Assembly (NCBI GenBank): GCA_024734495.1
Contig: JALMQS010000841.1
Coordinates: 2,108,662-2,172,661, forward strand
Direction of reading: 5' to 3'
Length of the DNA stretch: 64,000 nucleotides
From: Forficula auricularia
Lineage: Eukaryota > Arthropoda > Insecta > Dermaptera > Forficulidae
The notes beneath the pieces were generated by a model. That model made no database searches, was not told the DNA's origin, and worked only from the letters and a program-made list of their open reading frames with translations. Numbering within the stretch: position 1 is the first letter of the stretch; each line of letters opens with the position of its first letter. Of the stretch, positions 12,886 to 23,270 are shown piece after piece. A program made the translations under genes and the position numbers.

Positions 12886-13182
12886 TTGGAAAAGGTTTTT
12901 GATGCCCAAAAATCTATGAGTAAATTAATTTAAAGGCGTGAACAACACATATGTCGGACAAGAAAGAGTGCGCACTCTTGCACTATTCTGATTAAAAAAC
13001 TGAAGGCTCACTAGTGTTATCTATTACAAGGCATGTCTAAATGTCTCGTACGACACTGATAGTTAATTACTGATGTAACTTAAAAAAACAGGGAAAAATG
13101 CTTACTTTCTAGCTTTTATTACAATCCTCTTTTCAAAACTGAAGAATATTACTTCACAGACATTAAAATCACTTTCTCTCAT
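12886..13182 (+). repeat. Interspersed repeat X, copy 1 (copy 2 at 15803-16124)
   Basis: Shares TTGGAAAAGGTTTTTGAT, GCGTGAACAACAC.T.TGTCG, TGTCTAAATGTCTCGTACGA and CAGACATTAAAATC with 15803-16124. Both contain repeats of GCGCACTCTTGCAC. The family was not recognised. Confidence 0.65.
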
Positions 13183-13289
13183 GTCAGTGGATAGTGGACA
13201 ATTGACATTAGTCTCTAAATAACAATCTGTTTATATAATGACTCTGCGTACTCTTGTACACCGCGCACTCTTGCACTTACTATATTTGT

Positions 13290-13707
13290 TTCTGGGCAGA
13301 TAATTTATAGAAAATTCTAATAAAGACAATATTAAATTTTTCTTTCAGTTCCATACATGCAATCAGAAAGTTTGCAGGTAAAATATTTGTATCTAATAAA
13401 ATGGAGTCAAAATTTACCAAAATTGTCATTATTTTTCTTAAATCTTGACATATTTTTTCACATTCAAAATTGAATTGCCTTTTATTCTTAGAAAACTTTT
13501 GGAGAAATTTTTCAATTTCTTCTTATTTTAGAAATAAAAAAAGAAAAAAATCAGATCAAATTGTATCCAATATGTTTTCCAGTAATAAATAAATAAATAT
13601 AAATAAAAGTAAATAAGTACATGAAAATCTTAATGTTTTAAGGAAATTTATAATTTTATGTCGGGCCGCATTAATTGCAGTGCTGGGCCGCATTTTGGAA
13701 AGCCCTG
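13290..13707. mobile_element. hAT-derived fragment
   Basis: Resembles the inner and right parts of 5093-5749 (GATAATTTATAGAAAATTCT-like, AATCAGAAAGTTTGCA) and ends GGGCCGCATTTTGGAAAGCCCTG in two short blocks typical of this hAT family. The left terminus was not found. Confidence 0.6.
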
Positions 13708-14312
13708 ACATAATCTATATAATATTGAAAAACTCATTTAGTAGTAGTAATTTTTAGCCTTTATTATTATGATACCTATTTTTATTGTTCCAATGATATA
13801 TCTCTAATCTTTAAAAATTATAAGTTGGAATTCATATCGTGAAAAATTCCTATATTTTTTTTCCATTTCTAAATCCCGAAACATACACAAAGTCTAGAGG
13901 GGATGTCAATGGCCTTTGAAGAGAAAAGGTAAAGGGTTTCAGGTTCGGAGGGTTAAATTTCAGGGTTGGTTCTTTTTAACAAATCCTTTTCAAAGACTAA
14001 GATAAGATATTACATCGTGTCTCCCCTCTTATCAAGGGATTGAAAATATTCATAATAGAACATCTGCTTCGATTAGTCATACGACGATTGCCAAGAAAAT
14101 TATGTCAACTACTATCTTGTTTTTACTTTAGTTTTATTTATATTTTTGTTTTCAATTGAAATCATAAATAGTATTAGAATAAAAAAAAATATTTTATTTA
14201 TGTTCACAACAAGTATTATTCTATTATAGGTACCTACGTATTATTAATACTATATATATTTATCTAGATTAATTTGTAACAACGCTTAGAGAAATTTTTC
14301 TAAAATAATTAC
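13708..14312. other. No recognised feature
   Basis: AT-rich sequence without recognised genes or family members. Confidence 0.4.
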
Positions 14313-14385
14313 CCTCTTGCCTAGAATCGAACCGACGAACTCTTGAACTATGGGCATCAGCTCTAACCACTAGACCAATGTCACA
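14313..14385 (-). repeat. tRNA-like sequence, probably SINE head or tRNA pseudogene
   Basis: On the minus strand, TTGGTCTAGTGGTTAGAGC matches an A-box and GGTTCGATTCT a B-box about 35 bases later. The acceptor ends do not pair and no A-rich tail is obvious, so it is not called a tRNA gene. Confidence 0.45.
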
Positions 14386-14654
14386 TTAATATTTATTTCT
14401 TGATTTCTTTTACTAAAACTATATATTTTTGATTTAGACTTTGTGTCTAGATAATATTGTATTCATTTAAACTCGAATGAAAATGAAAAAACACCAATAG
14501 ATTTTAAATTAAGAAACATTAAATATATATTAATTAACGAGGCAAATTTGAAATATAATTCTCAGCTCTGATTTTAAACTGATGGCTCCAATCGATTTTT
14601 ATTAACCAGGCAAATTTGAAATATATATATTCGAATTTTGAAATGAAAGACTCC

Positions 14655-14857
14655 AATTCATTTTATTTTATTTTATTTTATTTATTGGGCCTCCGAGGAG
14701 CGGGCCGCCTCTTACAAGAAAATCCAAGATTATTACACAAATTTACCCACAAATCATTCACACTTTCGGCTTCAGAACAAATTAATTCAGATTCAGAACG
14801 GGTGGCTGAGAGAGCCAGGATTAATCCTTGCTCACATTTCACATTTCTTTTTTTTTT
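14655..14857 (-). mobile_element. 3'-end-only copy of the LINE at 32222-33050
   Basis: About 90% identical by eye to 32222-32418: TATTGGGCCTCCGAGGAGCG, CACACTTTCGGCTTCAGAAC and GGGTGGCTGAGAGAGCCAGG recur in order. It corresponds to the 3' untranslated end on the minus strand (ending AATAAATAAAATAAAAT). The retained segment includes the internal A-run of the larger copy. Confidence 0.7.
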
Positions 14858-15129
14858 TTATAATTAAGAAACATTAAATATATTGATAATTTTTCCTCCC
14901 CCCCCCCTCGCCACTCAAAAAATTAAAGATGCGAAACTTTTAAGAGACGATGTATTTTCGGTAGTTTACGGGTATACATTTGGAGTGTGGTTTTTTAAGA
15001 GGATTAAAATTTTTGGACCGAGACGCTGGCCGCCAGGGCACCAGGCCGAAGTGCCGAGCTTCGAGGGCGTGCCGATATTCATCGGAAAATATTAGCTTTT
15101 ATAAAATCTAATTAAGAAATTGTTTTTTT

Positions 15130-15305
15130 ACTTTAACATTTATATTCATAGAATATAATGTGGAAGTATTGTGATGCCCTGTCTGGGTCCTGACTCTTTG
15201 AGAGCTTGTATCTCAGAGATGAAAAAAGTGAATTTCATTTTGTAACTTCTAGGTAGAAGGAATCGATGCCCTTAATAGTTGGAAACCGGATTTGGGACAT
15301 AAAAT
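15130..15305. repeat. Partial copy of the 3262-5010 inverted-repeat arm
   Basis: Shares CTGTCTGGGTCCTGACTCTT, TGAGAGCTTGTATCTCAGAG and TCGATGCCCTTAATAGTT with the right arm at 4440-4620. Confidence 0.7.
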
Positions 15306-15324
15306 TAATTCAGAAATATGTGCA

Positions 15325-15470
15325 ATGTGCATATCTGTTATATCTTATAATTAAATTATAATCATTGAGACGCCTGATGAAGCCAAAATAAAATTGGCGA
15401 TACGTCGTGTAAATCGATGAGAATTGTTTGATTTACTACTGTCCCATCCAAATACCTGCTAAAGTACTTT
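15325..15470 (+). repeat. Repeat copy with hammerhead-like core (ACGTC family)
   Basis: The core at 15374-15406 reads CTGATGA-A-GCC, an A/T-rich loop, GGC, GATACGTC. Bases before it (ACGC) can pair with those after GTC (GTGT, or GCGT in the copy at position 7), giving a stem I of about four pairs. GAAAC is changed to GATAC here. Right-hand sequence AATCGATGAGAATTGTTTGA is shared with 13-35 and 187-210. Confidence 0.65.
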
Positions 15471-15802
15471 ATTCAATAAATAATATGGATGTGATAGTGT
15501 TTAATATTACATAATTATATTTGATAAATATAGGAATGTTTAATTATTTGCATCAATTGTTTCCTTAACAATTTATGTCAAATGTCGGGATGGCTAATGC
15601 GTCATTTGTTTCTGGTATCGGGTTTTTGCGTGGAATTATTTAAATTACGTTTTATCTTTTGATGGAAATCTATGATCATGTTATTTGTTAATGACCATAC
15701 CTATACCAATCTTCCACGAGTGGTTCTTTATATATCTCTGAGCAACCTGGACATACCCACACTTTTTGGTTTAATATTTTTCGGTTTAGTTTATCTAGAC
15801 TT

Positions 15803-16124
15803 TTTTGGAAAAGGTTTTTGATCCAGAAAATCTATGAGTAAATTAATTAAAAGGCGTGAACAACACGTGTGTCGGACAAGAAGGCTTGCGCACTCTTGCA
15901 CATTTTGGTGGTGCGCACTCTTACACTATTCGGATTAAAAAACTGAAGCGCCACTAGTGTCAACTAATACAAGGAATGTCTAAATGTCTCGTACGACACT
16001 GATAAGTTAATTACTGATGTAACTTAAATAAACAGGAAAAATGCCTACTTTTTTAGCTCTTATTACAATCCTGTTTTCAAAATTGAAGAACATTACATCA
16101 CAGACATTAAAATCCCTTTTTCTC
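15803..16124 (+). repeat. Interspersed repeat X, copy 2
   Basis: See the shared strings listed at 12886-13182. This copy has a small internal duplication of GCGCACTCTT.CAC (15896 and 15914). Confidence 0.65.
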
Positions 16125-16254
16125 ATCTAAATTTCTCAATAAATGATTTGTATTGATGTTTTATTAATTTCTGTAGTTAATTTGTATTGATGTTTTGTAG
16201 CCACCGAGGACTTGTGCTTCTAAGCAGGTCGAGTAATAAAGATTTATTTTTTTA

Positions 16255-16575
16255 TCAAGCAGAAAACAACCTCAATGATTCACTTTATGTACCTATCAAC
16301 AGCTCTGCTACTTTCCGCAAAACAAATTATTTTCAAGAAATATCTGTTATTTCTAATGGGTTCAATTTGTTATAGAGCTAAATTCATTTTGTTATATTAG
16401 TAAAGCTGGTCACTCAACAAACGTATTGTTACCTTTTTGTCGGATTGTAAATTAAAGACGTTTTTATCATCCTATAAATTCTTAAAGAATTTTCCCCAAC
16501 AAAAAAAAAAAACACGTTATTTTTAACCAAGGCTCGTGGCAAGTGGAGAAAAGCAATTTTACTGTTAGTGAGTTG
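16255..16575 (+). repeat. Direct repeat pair, copy 1 (copy 2 at 17613-17912)
   Basis: Collinear with 17613-17912 over about 300 bp, including CCTCAATGATTCACTTTATG, TTCAATTTGTTATAGAGCTA and GAAAAGCAATTTTAC. Both start with the AGCAGA.AACAACCTC motif that recurs at 29740, 43095 and elsewhere. No recognised protein is encoded in the short frames. Confidence 0.75.
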
Positions 16576-16912
16576 GAAGCACGAGACGTACTACAAGTTT
16601 TCAATTATTGAAGAACGAGGCTTGAAATATAATACATATAATAAGAAATTCAACCAAAACAGATAATCTCAGAAAAATAAGTCGAAAAACTGTATATTCA
16701 TTTGCGAGAAAAACCTTGTTAATTTTAAAAGTTGAAATAGATTGTTGAATTATTTGGGATCTACCAAAATATTCTTCAAATTGCCCTGAATTTTAAACCT
16801 ATCTCTCAGGGTATTATACTGGTATAAAGGACACTCTATCAAAAGAAGATGCGTATATTCATTCTCTTATTACAAGAAATGCAGTAAGGCGGGCATTGAA
16901 TAACCCTATATA

Positions 16913-17246
16913 TTATAGTTTTCTAATTAATATATTAAAGAATAATTAATTTATCAAAGAGAGTTGTTTTTGACCGCGTTTTTAAACAAGATATATATAT
17001 ATCGATAGACTACTGCTGGTTGAGGCTTTTGGAGTCAGCTGAATCTTAAGTCTGGACCAAGAGAGAATGAAAAAGATGTGATCGATCTAGGTATGATCCA
17101 GCATCATTTCGCGATTAGCCCACATGACGCTTTTTACCAAACACTGATATGGATCACCTAGTGGATTTGTAATCTGAGATGTTATACATATAACAACTCT
17201 CTTTGATATATTAATTATTCTTTAATATATTATTTAGAAAACTATT
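16913..17246. mobile_element. TIR element (AAAGAGAGTTGTT family)
   Basis: Inverted ends of about 50 bp: left CTAATTAATATATTAAAG…TCAAAGAGAGTTGTT, right AACAACTCTCTTTGA…CTTTAATATATTATTTAG. The interior has no coding frame. A copy lacking the right end is at 60976-61212, with ACTACTGCTGGTTGA and GACGCTTTTTA in common. Confidence 0.75.
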
Positions 17247-17612
17247 TAAATTCATTATTTCTTACACAGAAATATATAAATTCACATATTATTATTACTT
17301 AATATCTGACAAAAATCACCTGCATTCGATTCGATTTATTAAATTGATGATATTGAACTTGGCAACACATTAGATCTCACTCCTTTTTTTGGCAAACGGT
17401 TTTTATTAATCGAACTTGGCCTTTTTTTACACATGTGTTTTTGTTGAGATTTCTTACACAGAAATATATAAATTTAGATATTATTATTACTTAATATCTG
17501 ACAAAAATCACCTGCATTCATTGAATCAAATATAGGAAACTCATGATTAACTATATATTATTTATATAAACATGACATATTTATATTTGATAAATATACG
17601 AATGTTTATTTG

Positions 17613-17912
17613 CATCAAACAGAGAACAACCTCAATGATTCACTTTATGTACCTATCAACAACTCTTACTTTCGTCAAAACAAATTCTTTTCAAGAAATA
17701 TCTGTTATTTCTCATGGGTTCAATTTGTTATAGAGCTAAATTCTTTTTGTTATATTAGTAATGATGGTCACTCAACAACCTGTTTTGTCCGATTGTAAAT
17801 TAAAGACGTTTTTATCATCCCATAAATTCTTAAAGAATTTACCCCAACAACAAAAAAAACACCTTATTTTGAACCAAGGCTCGTGCCAAGTGGAGAAAAG
17901 CAATTTTACCTT
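17613..17912 (+). repeat. Direct repeat pair, copy 2
   Basis: Second copy of 16255-16575. It is closer to the consensus of the AGCAGAGGACAACCTC motif at its left end. Confidence 0.75.
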
Positions 17913-17999
17913 TCCTTCTTTTCACCGTAAATACAAATTTGTCATTGATGTTGTTGTTGATGTTATGGTCATAGAGTGTCTGAGATGACTAAGTCAAGT

Positions 18000-18310
18000 G
18001 TGTTACCTTTCCCCGGGTGCATTGAGTGGGAGTGATTAGCGTGTGTCCCGCACACTTCTTTCACCCCATGGCCCATTTGCGTGTGGCGTGTGCCGGAGGA
18101 CCGTCGATCGTGGGAAACCCCCGGGGCTTGAACTCTCACACTCTAGAGGTAGACTTACCTCCTCATACTCGATACTACAATCTACTGTGCCCAAGAAATT
18201 CCCTGACGGTCCAGACACGCGCAAGACGCATGGCAAGACACGCGCCAGCTAATTCCAGGGCAAGTGTCTTTAATTGATTGACCTTGAGGTCACTCCTTCC
18301 GCCCCCGAAA
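18000..18310. promoter_or_regulatory. GC-rich single-copy block, candidate regulatory element
   Basis: About 300 bp of balanced or GC-rich sequence within AT-rich repeats. Seen: TGACCTTGAGGTCA (18279-18292), which contains the FTZ-F1/ERR-type monomer TCAAGGTCA on the minus strand and two facing-away AGGTCA half-sites; a CGTGGGAA Su(H)-like site near 18110; and CACGCG strings near 18215 and 18240. Overlapping frames exist on both strands, but none shows a recognisable domain. It could be an enhancer, a promoter of an unseen gene, or an exon of an unrecognised gene. Confidence 0.3.
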
Positions 18311-18539
18311 ATTCCGATTGACCTAGATCATGGACTCATTTAGAAAAACAAATGTGTAAAAGAAAAATCGTAAAAAATATTTTTAGAATGTTTTTCAGTT
18401 CATAGACCTCACACGATGTAAATAATAATATTTTTTGTTTGTTTTTTATTATACGTCATACATAAAGAGAAATAAAGAGGTTGTCCTCTGCCTGATGCAA
18501 ATAAACATACACACCTAAATATATCAAATAAATATATTA

Positions 18540-18995
18540 GGGTGGTTCTTATTTTGGGTAAAAAAATTTGAAACTCTGTAGACTTTATAATTATAATACT
18601 AGCTATCCATTAAAATTATCACAGATTTTTAGCAATTATAATTTTGGAGTTACATGTAGATAAAATACTGCTATTTCTTAGTATTACTAAATTATAGACT
18701 CCAAAATTTAATAGCTAAAAAAAACTATGATATTCCAATGGATAATCCCTATAGAGTTTCAAATTTTTTGAACCATTACTTTGGCCGGAATAAAAAAATT
18801 GATCGTTTAATGCCAATAACTTTATATATTATATTATATACTAATTTAGATGAGAAAATTACATCGCTGGTGGCACAGGTTATAATTGAGATAGAGACTT
18901 GAAACTTGAGGGGATATTTTTTTTTAAAGTATTTCGAACCATAATGAGCCCTTATCAGTGTAAAAATTCGAAAATACCTAAAATAAGGACCACCC
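18540..18995. mobile_element. Fold-back MITE, TIR GGGTGGTCCTTATTTTGGG, TA target
   Basis: Flanked by TA on both sides (18538-18539 and 18996-18997). The left end GGGTGGTTCTTATTTTGGGT faces AAAATAAGGACCACCC at the right, and the inversion continues into the interior (GTAGACTTTATAATTATAAT against ATTATCCATTGG-type arms). Longer copy at 34703-35327, partial copy at 34193-34365. Confidence 0.8.
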
Positions 18996-19022
18996 TAATA
19001 TTTATATAATTTATATGTATGT

Positions 19023-19247
19023 GACTATAGTTTCGAAGGCTTGGCCTTCATCATCAGTCCATTTTAATTATAAATATTATTTTTCATGGGGTCAGTATCG
19101 CGTGAATATTGAAATTTTTTTGCTCTTGCTTGACTGGAAAGCCGGTTAGCAAAAAATTTCCATATCCACGCGATATTGACTCCATAAAAATAATATTTAT
19201 AATTAAAAAAGACTGATGACGAGAGCCAAGCCTTCGAAACTATAGTC
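19023..19247. repeat. Inverted repeat ending in two hammerhead-like cores
   Basis: The minus-strand core (19023-19057) reads CTGATGA-T-GAAGGC…CCTTC-GAAAC-TATAGTC. The plus-strand core (19213-19247) reads CTGATGA-C-GAGAGC…CTTC-GAAAC-TATAGTC. Between them, arms of about 70 bp pair around ATATTCACGCGATACTG and its partner. The outer CUAUAG string is the same as at 1978-2011 and 37374-37408, though the interiors differ. Confidence 0.75.
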
Positions 19248-19618
19248 TCAAACAAATAAATAATAAATGTATATACATCTATATTTGATATATGTATATG
19301 TGTGCATGTTTATTTGTATCAAGCATAGGACAACCTCTTTGTTTCTCTTTATGAAATAAATATTTTATTGAACATTAAAAAAAAAAAAATTATAAAAAAC
19401 ATCACTCTACTTTTGTTTTGTTCTTCATTTGGTCGCCCTAAAATAAATTTAAAAAAAAATATAATGTTAAATTTGGAAAATAACAAAAATGATGCCGTAT
19501 TCGATAAAATTCGCAAAAAAAAGCGAAGATTAAAATAAAATTTCAAAAAAATGAAGGGTACTTTTTTGGATAGCATCTCCTGGTTGAAAAGTCACCAACC
19601 GTCACTGATATACATATG

Positions 19619-19870
19619 TGGCCATAATTATGAAAGTGGACTAAGTCAAAAAATTAAAAAAATAGTTTTTTCATATTTTATGTTCCATTCATTTAAAGTA
19701 CAGTAAAATAATATGTCGGTTTTGAAAAATCGCATAAAATTGAACCTTTAAGTGGATTTCTAGTTGTCTCATTATACAGAATTCGTTCGAATCCTGTTTA
19801 TTTTACAAAACTTTAAATATCTCGAAACTAACAGTCAATGACTTAGACCACTTTCATAATTATAGGCACA
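19619..19870. mobile_element. Probable MITE with ATAATTATGAAAGTGG ends
   Basis: GCCATAATTATGAAAGTGGA with CTAAGTC at the left faces GACTTAGACCACTTTCATAATTATAGGC at the right in two adjoining blocks. The interior has no coding frame. Confidence 0.6.
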
Positions 19871-20827
19871 TATATGAGCCGTTTATTTTGAAAGTAGCGT
19901 AAGTCCATTGTTATTTCGAGATATTTGTATTTATATTTTTATAAATACATAAATTTATATATATTTCAATGCCTTTATTTTGACGAATTCATGAGGATAT
20001 GGTACTCCATTGACTGAGATATTATAAATATGAAAAGAAGACATTTATGTGTTATGCCTAAATGAAACTGACATTAACTCATTTTTAAATGAAAAAAAAA
20101 TGTTTTAATTTTTTATTGTGAGGGAAGAAAAAAATGTTTTTGGAAAGAGTTCAAGATTTTTTAGAACTGTATTTTTCCGATTAATTAAATCTTAGGTGAT
20201 TGTAAAATAAAATGATAGAGAAGTAGGTAGTTAGTGAGATAGATTAATTTTTTTTTTATTTAATTTATTTCCCATATTATTAACTTTTTTTGACTATCTG
20301 TACTACCGTTAAATGATTAAAAGCTTCGCTTTCTCTTCTCCATTTTATTTCTTTTTATTCCTTGACATGTTTCTTTATCATTATTCATGTTTTCATTTTA
20401 AAGAAATTATCTTAGCCTATATTTATCCAATGAATAAAACATTAAAAATATTACTAATTTCTCCAGTATCATTTACCATACCTTCCTAATAAAAATAATT
20501 TAAGATTAAATAATTAAAATAGAGTATTACTTCATCTTCTAAATTGTAGATAAGAGCCAAATTGAAAAAATACAAAGTTTAGATTTTAGTATCACATATG
20601 GGGAGAAAAAAAGGATTCGATATAACTACTGTAATACTGAGGCACTTTGAAATTGATATGATGAAGAATTTTAGGACATTCCACCAGACCATTCAATAGT
20701 TTGTGAAGGAATATCTAGTCATTTTGTAGTCTCCGGGATGATAAACTTTGTATATTAATTTCCGTTCTCAAGTGTTTTAAAGATTTGTATTAGGTTAGCC
20801 AGAAACATGTGAGTAAAACATTTTTTT
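19871..20827. other. No recognised feature
   Basis: AT-rich sequence with no recognised gene or repeat. Confidence 0.4.
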
Positions 20828-20838
20828 AGCTAGTTTTC

Positions 20839-21567
20839 CCCCATTTTTGCTTGGGCAATTCTTGATTTAATTTCGTTTTTGCTCCTCCCATCCCATGTTA
20901 TTTTACTTCCTAGGTAGCGGAATTCCTTAACTCCTTCTAGGTTTTCTTGGTTAATTTTGATGCATTCCTGTCTCGTTTGTTCTTTTTTTGTACATACTAG
21001 GACCTTGGTTTTATTCTTGTTTATTTTCATTTTGATGATTGGGGTTTAATTCAAAACAAAAACTACTATGCTCCTCCTCAATCAGCTTAGCAAACAGGAA
21101 GTTGCTATTGAAGACATATGTATGGAGCATAGCCATGTACGGGTGTGAAACCTGGACAATTGGAAAAGCGGAGAGAAAGAGATTGGAGGCTTTCGAAATG
21201 TGGTGCTACAGAAGAATGATTAATATCAAATGGATGGATAAAATTACAAATGAAGAAGTTCTTGGAAGAATCGGAGAAAGAAGAACCTTGTGGAAGAGTC
21301 TGAAGAAGAGAAGAGGTCAGATGATGGGGCACACACTGAGACATGGGGGACTGCTTAGGGATATCTTGGAGGGGGAGGTGGGAAAGAAAAGGGGAAGGGG
21401 AAGACCCAGATTAGAATATTTCAACCAAATAATTGGGGATATGGGATGCCAGACATTTAGAGAGGTTAAACGGGGGTTAAGAGAGGTTAAGGCGGGGGAC
21501 AGAGTCGAGTGGAGACGGATTGTTGCATCAAACCAGTCTTGGGACTGTATACTCAATGATGATGATG
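20839..21567 (+). mobile_element. RTE-type LINE remnant with inverted 5' half (twin priming)
   Basis: Both parts encode the C-terminal region of a non-LTR retrotransposon reverse transcriptase. The left part (about 20839-21030) reads on the minus strand: INKNKTKVLVCTK…VKEFRYLGSKITWDGRS…RIAQAKMG. The right part (about 21045-21567) reads on the plus strand: LANRKLLLKTYVWSIAMYGC, then CETWTIGKAERKRLEAFEMW, CYRRMINIKW, NEEVLGRIGE, GHTLRHGGLL and KRGRGRPRLEYF. In an intact element these are continuous in one direction. The 3' end is a short GATGATGATG run rather than poly-A, typical of RTE-like elements. AGCTAGTTTTC flanks both sides (20828-20838 and 21568-21578). Thus it is a 5'-truncated, 5'-inverted insertion; its open frames are remnants, and the last residues of the right frame are host flank. 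Confidence 0.9.
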
Positions 21568-21697
21568 AGCTAGTTTTCAAAGATCCATACTCGTCGGGAA
21601 AAATACTCTAAATCATTTTTAATTTAATTTAATTCTTTTTTTTTTTTTAATTTTTAAATTTTCTTTATACAGTTTTAAGGATACAAAATTTGGTGTT

Positions 21698-21837
21698 CTT
21701 AGGGCCAGTTGTATGTCGGTTGGTAAACTCTTTTTAAACGTTGGCAAAGGGCAAATGGCTGGGATGGACAATCAGATGACAGGCACTTTCATTTCGTTTT
21801 CAAAGAGTTTACCAACCGACATACAACTGGCCCTAAG
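21698..21837. mobile_element. 140-bp MITE with ~34-bp perfect TIRs
   Basis: Left end TTAGGGCCAGTTGTATGTCG then GTTGGTAAACTCTTT is the exact complement of the right end AAAGAGTTTACCAAC then CGACATACAACTGGCCCTAA. TA lies at each border and is the likely target. The perfect arms suggest a young insertion. Confidence 0.8.
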
Positions 21838-22000
21838 ACAGAGGCTAGTTTAAGAAATAAACCATAAATCCTAGTTCTGTATGCTCGTGTCCTTTAGCAG
21901 ATAGTCATTGGTCACTAGAATGTATTAAATATTATTAAATAAATTTAAAGCCTACGATTGACTATAAATGTGCAGTATTAATTAATTAATAATCGTATAT
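21838..22000 (+). repeat. Direct repeat flanking the 22.1-23.3 kb palindrome, copy 1 (copy 2 at 23894-24035)
   Basis: GACAGAGGCTRGTT, TTTAGCAGAT and AAAGCCTACGATT.ACTA recur at 23894-24035 in the same orientation, on the other side of the palindrome. Confidence 0.65.
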
Positions 22001-22080
22001 TTAAATATATTAAATTTGAATATGTGAAATGATATAAAATTCATTATAAGATTGTATCTGAAAAAAAATCCATAAAAAAT

Positions 22081-23270
22081 GTGTGAGATTCCCTCTGACA
22101 GTTTCTCATGGTGAGAGACTTGCGTCCCAGCCTCTGGATATAACAGAGCAAAATTTAATTATAAATAAAAAAGAAATTGATCTTATTTTATCGATTTCAT
22201 CTATCTTGAGTTTCATGCTATCTTTTTAACATAAGAAAATAGGATTTTGATTAAGAATTTTGTAGTTTAAAAGAAATTCTATGAAAAGATTCAATTTCTT
22301 CTCTCCGGGAGCGAATCAACTAGAAATGCCATAAAGTTTTATTTTTTTTTCTAATTAGATATTTATTCAAATCTAGTGAAATTTCATATCTCTTTTTTAT
22401 TTTTATTTATCTTTTATATCAAATAATTATTATTAGGAAATTTGGATTTTAAAGGGTAGTTTATTTGAAGTCCAATTTGAAAAAGCGCTAATAACTCCGT
22501 TGAATTTTTTTTTAAAAATATGAAATTAATTGATACTATAAAACAATTAATTATTAATAATTTAATTTAATTTTGAACAAAATCGGATAAGTACTTTTTG
22601 AGAAAATGGTCAAAAACCATCTGAACCGTCTATGAAAGGCCGTTTTAGAGAGCACTTGAAAATTCTCATCCATGTCACAAGTCAATATTTCGTTTCATAT
22701 GATTTTTTTAACTTCTTTCAAAGGCATCTCGTGCTTTCAAAAAACGCCCTTTCACAGACGGTTCAGATGGTTTTTGACCATTTTCTCAAAAATTACTTAT
22801 CCGATTTCGTTCAAAATGGAATTACATTATTAATAATTAATTGTTTTATAATATTTATTAATTTCATATTTTTAAAAAAAAAATTTAACGGAGTTATTAG
22901 CATTTTTTCAAATTGAACTTCAAATAAACTACCCTTTAAAATACAAATTTCCTAATAACAGTTATTTGATATAAAAGATAAATAAAAATAACGTATAAAT
23001 ATAAAATTTCAATAGATTTGAATAAATATGTAATGAGAAAAAATAAAACTTTAAGGCATTTCGCTCCCGGAGAGAAGAAATTGAATCTTTTCATACAATT
23101 TCTCTTAAACTAAAATTTTTTAATCAAAATGCGATTTTCTTATATTAAAAAGGTACTATGAACCTCCAGATAGATGAAATCGATAAAATAAGAACGATTT
23201 CTTTCTCATTTATAATATTTTAGGTCTGTTATATCGAGAAGATGTCTCGCCATCAGAGACACCGTATTTG
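22081..23270. repeat. 1.2-kb palindrome (fold-back), arms ~560 bp
   Basis: Arms meet near 22,690 with a loop of only about 50 bp. Paired strings include CCATCTGAACCGTCTATGAA (22617) against GACGGTTCAGATGG (22760), CTACCCTTTAAAATACAAAT against ATTTGGATTTTAAAGGGTAG, and CTCTCCGGGAGCGAA against CGCTCCCGGAGAGAAG. The short frame at 22632-22916 crosses the centre and is not a gene. Probably a Foldback-like transposon; a single arm is at 2700-3140. Confidence 0.85.

Noticed and set aside
14616..14867. 83-codon frame with GLRGAGRLLQ
   Set aside because: Lies opposite the LINE 3' UTR copy; no domain and the same DNA recurs at 32222.
18026..18277. Three overlapping open frames in the 18-kb GC-rich block
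   Set aside because: They overlap on both strands, which GC-rich DNA produces by chance; none shows a known domain.
22632..22916. 94-codon frame
   Set aside because: It spans the centre of the 1.2-kb palindrome and has no domain.
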